Source: Acidovorax delafieldii (lineage in GTDB: Bacteria > Pseudomonadota > Gammaproteobacteria > Burkholderiales > Burkholderiaceae_C). Taken from it: 64,000 nucleotides of DNA. The stretch covers positions 1,240,001-1,304,000 of the forward strand of contig NZ_VJWE01000011.1 in the NCBI RefSeq assembly GCF_007993815.1, written 5' to 3'. Below are positions 60,466-64,000 of the stretch, one piece after another. Both the position numbers and the translations under genes were made by a program. A model generated the notes under the pieces. That model worked only from the letters and a program-made list of their open reading frames with translations, was not told the origin of the DNA and made no database searches. Numbering within the stretch: the stretch's first letter is position 1; every line of letters starts with the position of its first letter.

Positions 60466-62865
60466 ATGCACACCACGCCCCCTTCTGTTCCGCAACGCCG
60501 CCTGGCCCGCCAGGCGCGCCAGCGGTTTGTAGAGGGGATCTGTGGAGGGTTGGTGGACCTGGACAAGACCGTCCAGGACTTCCTCACCGCGTTGATGAAC
60601 CAGACGGGCACAGCCCGCGAGATGCAGTCGCGCCGGGATGCGTGGCTTCTGTACCAGCAAAAACATTCCGCATGGACGGAGCGCGCCGGCAAGGCCTGGC
60701 AAGAGGCGCTGGCTCCCCACGTCAGCTCTACACGTGGCCAGCTGGCGGCTGGTGGTGGTGGGCTCAGTCAGTTCGAGCTGCTCAGCGACGATGTGGTCGA
60801 GAACAAGATCCTCGCCTCGCGCATGGCGTTGACGGTGAACGAGCAGGTCAGCCATCAGTTCGACACCTTGCGCCAGCGCACCCAGTCGCTGGAGGGGCAG
60901 GAGCTGGACAGTAGCGACATCCTGCGACCCGACACGGTATGCCTGTTGCTGGTGGAACAATGGGTGGAGGCAGGGCTACCCCGAACGGACCTGCAAACCG
61001 TGGTGGATCCCCTGCAGCGCGAGCTGGCCAATCTGCTCCAGAAGCACTACCAGGCGGTCAACGTGTTCTACGTAGAGCAGGGCATCACGCCGCAGGTCGA
61101 TCTCAAATCCAAGGTGCGCCGCACGCAGGGTGGCACCGCCACGGGCAGTGGCGGGGGCGATTCGGGTTCCGGGGGCCTGGCTTCGCAGGCCCTGGCGCAG
61201 ACCCGCCAGGTCATGATGGCCGCGCGCGGAGGAATGCAGCAGCCTCCCGGCATGCCCGCTGGGGCTCGGCCGATGGGGCCACCGGGCACGCAGATGCCGC
61301 CCCCTGGACATGGCGGCTACCCCCGGCCACAACACGGAATGCCCACGGCCTTTGCCACGGGCATGACGCCCCTGGCCCGGGCACGCCAGCGTGCGCAGGG
61401 TGTGATGGGGCAGCTGCGGCGCCTGCTCACGCAGCCCGCTACGGGCTTTGACATGGTGAATGCGCCCCCCGCGTCGGCGGCGCTGGCCCATGCACTCACC
61501 GCGCACCGCGTGCATGCGGACACCTACTACAGCGGCGTCGCTACCCTGATGGAGGACTACAGCCCTGCCGCTGTGGTCCAGCTGGTGGGCGCCGTGCGCG
61601 AGCGCTCCACTGAACTCAAGAAGAAAGCGACCACCTCGGGCGAAAAGGCCATCATCGAGGTGGTGGCCCTGATGTTCCAGAGCATCCTCGCCGAAGACCG
61701 GATACCGCCCGCCGTGCGGGTGTGGTTTGCCCGGCTGCAGGTGCCCGTGCTGCGCGTGGCCCTGGCCGAGCCCGAATTCTTCAGCAACCTCGACCACCCT
61801 GCGCGCAAGCTGATCGACCGCATGGGAGCCTGTGTTCTCGGTTTTGACGCGACCAGCATCAATGGCAGTGCGCTGGAAGCCGAGATTCGCCGCGTGGTGC
61901 AGGTGATCGAACAGTACCCCGAGACGGGACGCCGCGTCTTCCAGCTGGTCTATGACGAGTTCGAAAAATTCCTGGCCAAGTTCCTGACCGAAAAGCAGGT
62001 CACCTCGCGCCTGGTCAGCGTCGCCCAACAGGTCGAGCAGCGGGAAACGCTGGCGATCCAGTACACCATCGAGCTGCGCACCATGTTGCGCGACATGCCG
62101 GTGCGCGACGAGATCCGCGAGTTCCTGTTCAAGACTTGGGCCGAGGTGCTGGCGCTGTCGGCCGTGCGTGACGGCCCTCAACATGCCGACACGGTGGCCT
62201 TCAAGCGCACGGCAGCAGACCTCGTCTGGGCCGCCAGCGCCAAACCCAATCGCAGCGACCGGGCCCAGGTCATCCAGAACCTGCCCGCGCTGCTGCAACG
62301 CCTGCGCCAAGGGCTGACCCTGCTGGGTGTGAACGGCGCGGCGCAGGATGCGCAGGTCAAAGTGTTGACAGACACCCTTGCCGACGCCTTTTTGTCCAAG
62401 ACGGCGTCCATTCCCCAGGCGCACATCGATGCCATGGCCAAACGCCTGGCCAACCTCGAAGACTTCATCAGTGATGCCACACTGGGTGACATGCCGCTCA
62501 ATGCGGACAACATCGAGATGATGCTGGGCATCGACGCCTCGTCCATCCACGTTATTGCTGACAACGGTGCTCCGGTGGACGATGCCATGGTGGCCTGGGC
62601 GCAGGATCTGCAGCCTGGCACTTGGTATACGCTGGACCACAACGGTGCATCGGCCCAGGTGCAGTACGCCTGGCAAAGCCAGCGCAAGCAGTTGCACCTG
62701 TTTGCTGCGGTGGATGGCAGCAGTTACCTGATCCAGTTGCGCCGCCTGGCGGCGTACCTGCAGGCTGGCTTGCTGGTGGCCCAGGACGAGGAAGGACTCA
62801 CGTTGCGCGCCACGCGCGATGCCCTGGCCAAGCTGGACGCCAACCCGGAACGATTGCTGGACTGA
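60466..62865 (+). CDS. DUF1631 family protein
   Basis: This 799-residue protein is a DUF1631 member, a family of unknown function common in beta- and gammaproteobacteria. Recognisable regions are the N-terminal helical part (RFVEGICGGLVDLDKTVQDF), a central Gly/Pro/Met-rich linker at about 220-300, and a helical core with LFKTWAEVLALSAVRDGPQH. The C-terminal part from about 700 resembles a small PilZ-like barrel (QPGTWYTLDHNGASAQVQYA). A c-di-GMP link is therefore possible but not shown. It lies just after secF. Confidence 0.8.
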   Translation: MHTTPPSVPQRRLARQARQRFVEGICGGLVDLDKTVQDFLTALMNQTGTAREMQSRRDAWLLYQQKHSAWTERAGKAWQEALAPHVSSTRGQLAAGGGGLSQFELLSDDVVENKILASRMALTVNEQVSHQFDTLRQRTQSLEGQELDSSDILRPDTVCLLLVEQWVEAGLPRTDLQTVVDPLQRELANLLQKHYQAVNVFYVEQGITPQVDLKSKVRRTQGGTATGSGGGDSGSGGLASQALAQTRQVMMAARGGMQQPPGMPAGARPMGPPGTQMPPPGHGGYPRPQHGMPTAFATGMTPLARARQRAQGVMGQLRRLLTQPATGFDMVNAPPASAALAHALTAHRVHADTYYSGVATLMEDYSPAAVVQLVGAVRERSTELKKKATTSGEKAIIEVVALMFQSILAEDRIPPAVRVWFARLQVPVLRVALAEPEFFSNLDHPARKLIDRMGACVLGFDATSINGSALEAEIRRVVQVIEQYPETGRRVFQLVYDEFEKFLAKFLTEKQVTSRLVSVAQQVEQRETLAIQYTIELRTMLRDMPVRDEIREFLFKTWAEVLALSAVRDGPQHADTVAFKRTAADLVWAASAKPNRSDRAQVIQNLPALLQRLRQGLTLLGVNGAAQDAQVKVLTDTLADAFLSKTASIPQAHIDAMAKRLANLEDFISDATLGDMPLNADNIEMMLGIDASSIHVIADNGAPVDDAMVAWAQDLQPGTWYTLDHNGASAQVQYAWQSQRKQLHLFAAVDGSSYLIQLRRLAAYLQAGLLVAQDEEGLTLRATRDALAKLDANPERLLD

Positions 62866-62932
62866 GCCCCGCAGGCGTTGCTCAGAGCCTGTGTGAGATC
62901 TCCTGTGAGATCGTCAACAGGCGCTTTTATCC

Positions 62933-62952
62933 GGGATGCGTGTTGGCATCCC
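62933..62952. terminator. Possible terminator hairpin between DUF1631 and dprA
   Basis: GGGATGC and GCATCCC form a perfect 7-base stem around GTGTTG, followed by TTGCG. It lies between convergent genes and could serve either, but the T tract is weak. Confidence 0.45.
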
Positions 62953-62991
62953 TTGCGCCCCTCTGGCCCTGGGCGATCACGCAGCGATCAG

Positions 62992-64000
62992 CTAGCCCCT
63001 GCCGACCCGCTGAAACACCCCCCCCGGCAACCGCGCAATGCTGCCATCGAGTTCCAGTTCCAGCAGGGCCACCTGCAAGGCCGATGCGCCCATGCCCGTG
63101 CGGGCGACCAGAGCATCCAGCCCCATGGGGTCGTAGCCCAAGGCGGCGAGCACGGGGTCTTCGGTGCCGTCCGATACAGTGACTCCCGCGGCGTTCGCGC
63201 CTTCGTGGGGCAGGCCGGACATAGTGGTGGCGGGGATCTTGAGTTCTTCCAGCACATCCTGGGCAGACTCCACCAGCTTGGCGCCTTGACGGATCAGCGC
63301 ATGGCAGCCGCGTGACTGCGGTGCATGAATGGAACCTGGAATGGCAAACACTTCACGCCCCTGCTCGGCCGCCATGCGGGCTGTGATCAGCGAGCCCGAT
63401 GCCAGTGCGGCTTCCACCACCAGCGTGCCCTGCGAGAGGCCCGAAATGATGCGGTTGCGTTTGGGAAAGTTGCCTGGCAGCGGTGGAGTGCCCAGGGGGT
63501 ACTCGCTGACGATCAGTCCGTGTGCGGCAATGCGATGGGCCAGGTCCAAGTTCTTGCGCGGATACACGCGGTCGAGCCCGGTGCCTACCACGGCGATGGT
63601 GGCGGCCCTTGCGCAAGGGGGCGTCGCCGAGTCCAGCGCGCCTTCGTGGGCGGCAGCGTCTACCCCCAGCGCAAGCCCCGACACGATGGTCAAGCCTGCG
63701 CTGTGCAGCGCCCGGGCAAACAGGCGAGCGTTCTCGGCGCCCTGGGCGGTGGGGTTGCGGCTCCCGACCACAGCGAGACACCGATCACTGGGAAAAGGCT
63801 GGTCCTCCAGCAGTGATGCCGGGCCCATGAGGTAGAGCAGCAGCGGTGGGTCTTCCGTGTCCAGCAAGGCCTGCGGATAACGCAGGTCGCCCAGGCTCAC
63901 GATGGCGCGCGCGGGGCCTTGGGGCACAGCACTGGCAAGCCATTGGGCGGTGGTCTGCCACAGGGCTTCCCACCCCTGCGGAATCTCGCGCAACGCCTTG
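62992..64000 (-). CDS. dprA: DNA-processing protein DprA (5' end outside the window)
   Basis: This partial protein of about 335 residues is missing its N-terminal SAM-like region, which continues past position 64000. The Rossmann-like core is complete: CLAVVGSRNPTAQGAENARL, VSGLALGVDAAAHEGAL, FPKRNRIISGLSQGTLVVEA and GREVFAIPGSIHAPQSRGCH. A C-terminal winged-helix domain follows. DprA loads RecA onto single-stranded DNA during natural transformation. A TTG codon at 63993 is not the true start; the frame stays open to the edge. Confidence 0.95.
   Translation of the reverse strand, partial: KALREIPQGWEALWQTTAQWLASAVPQGPARAIVSLGDLRYPQALLDTEDPPLLLYLMGPASLLEDQPFPSDRCLAVVGSRNPTAQGAENARLFARALHSAGLTIVSGLALGVDAAAHEGALDSATPPCARAATIAVVGTGLDRVYPRKNLDLAHRIAAHGLIVSEYPLGTPPLPGNFPKRNRIISGLSQGTLVVEAALASGSLITARMAAEQGREVFAIPGSIHAPQSRGCHALIRQGAKLVESAQDVLEELKIPATTMSGLPHEGANAAGVTVSDGTEDPVLAALGYDPMGLDALVARTGMGASALQVALLELELDGSIARLPGGVFQRVGRG

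Overview
The window is a GC-rich (about 65%) bacterial chromosome segment with closely packed genes, short overlaps between neighbours and Burkholderiales-type gene content: an Acidovorax-like type IV pilin, the yajC-secD-secF set, a DUF1631 protein, a DUF3717 domain, a GlnE/YhdP pair and TRAP transporters. Four copies of a short dispersed repeat, which I remember (without a search) as typical of Comamonadaceae genomes, also point to that family, probably Acidovorax or a close relative. I see no prophage, insertion sequence, CRISPR array, rRNA or tRNA. The segment looks like ordinary chromosome, with one lower-GC patch around the pilin genes.

Layout. 1-7.2 kb: a CHASE2 adenylate cyclase and a class II-like cyclic-nucleotide phosphodiesterase, then major pilin, a pilin glycan ligase, moaC on the other strand, and a TfpX/TfpZ-like pilin accessory protein. 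7.2-16.3 kb: BepA-like protease, holin-like membrane protein, a TerC-family metal exporter behind a yybP-ykoY (Mn2+) riboswitch, a DUF3717-DUF1289 fusion, YaeQ, a GT-C/TPR membrane protein, PurB and a glutathione transferase. 16.3-23.1 kb: a TetR regulator with an operator, a three-part TRAP transporter, a shikimate/quinate dehydrogenase and a dehydroshikimate dehydratase apparently split into two genes. This reads as a quinate/shikimate to protocatechuate catabolic operon.

23.3-30.3 kb: an eight-gene minus-strand operon (FAD oxidoreductase, DUF1365, cyclopropane-fatty-acid-synthase-like methyltransferase, chalcone-isomerase-like protein, MFS transporter, DUF3833 lipoprotein, SDR, NTF2-like protein) that looks like a membrane-lipid modification system. 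30.6-39.5 kb: glutathione peroxidase, a degenerate HD-GYP protein, and a TetR-controlled tripartite RND efflux system with a perfect palindromic operator. 39.7-52.5 kb: glnE diverging from yhdP, a nitrilase and a histidine kinase/FixJ-type regulator pair, an OmpA-like lipoprotein, and mltA facing a 47-residue membrane microprotein whose start codon overlaps its own. 52.6-64 kb: an Lrp-type regulator diverging from a fused indolepyruvate:ferredoxin oxidoreductase, then yajC-secD-secF, a DUF1631 protein and the 3' part of dprA, cut by the window edge.

The items most worth follow-up are the eight-gene lipid operon, the TerC riboswitch with its downstream hairpin, the dispersed repeat used as coding sequence in two genes, the mltA/microprotein head-to-head start, and the cAMP/pilin neighbourhood. 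All functional statements rest on motif reading without database searches.
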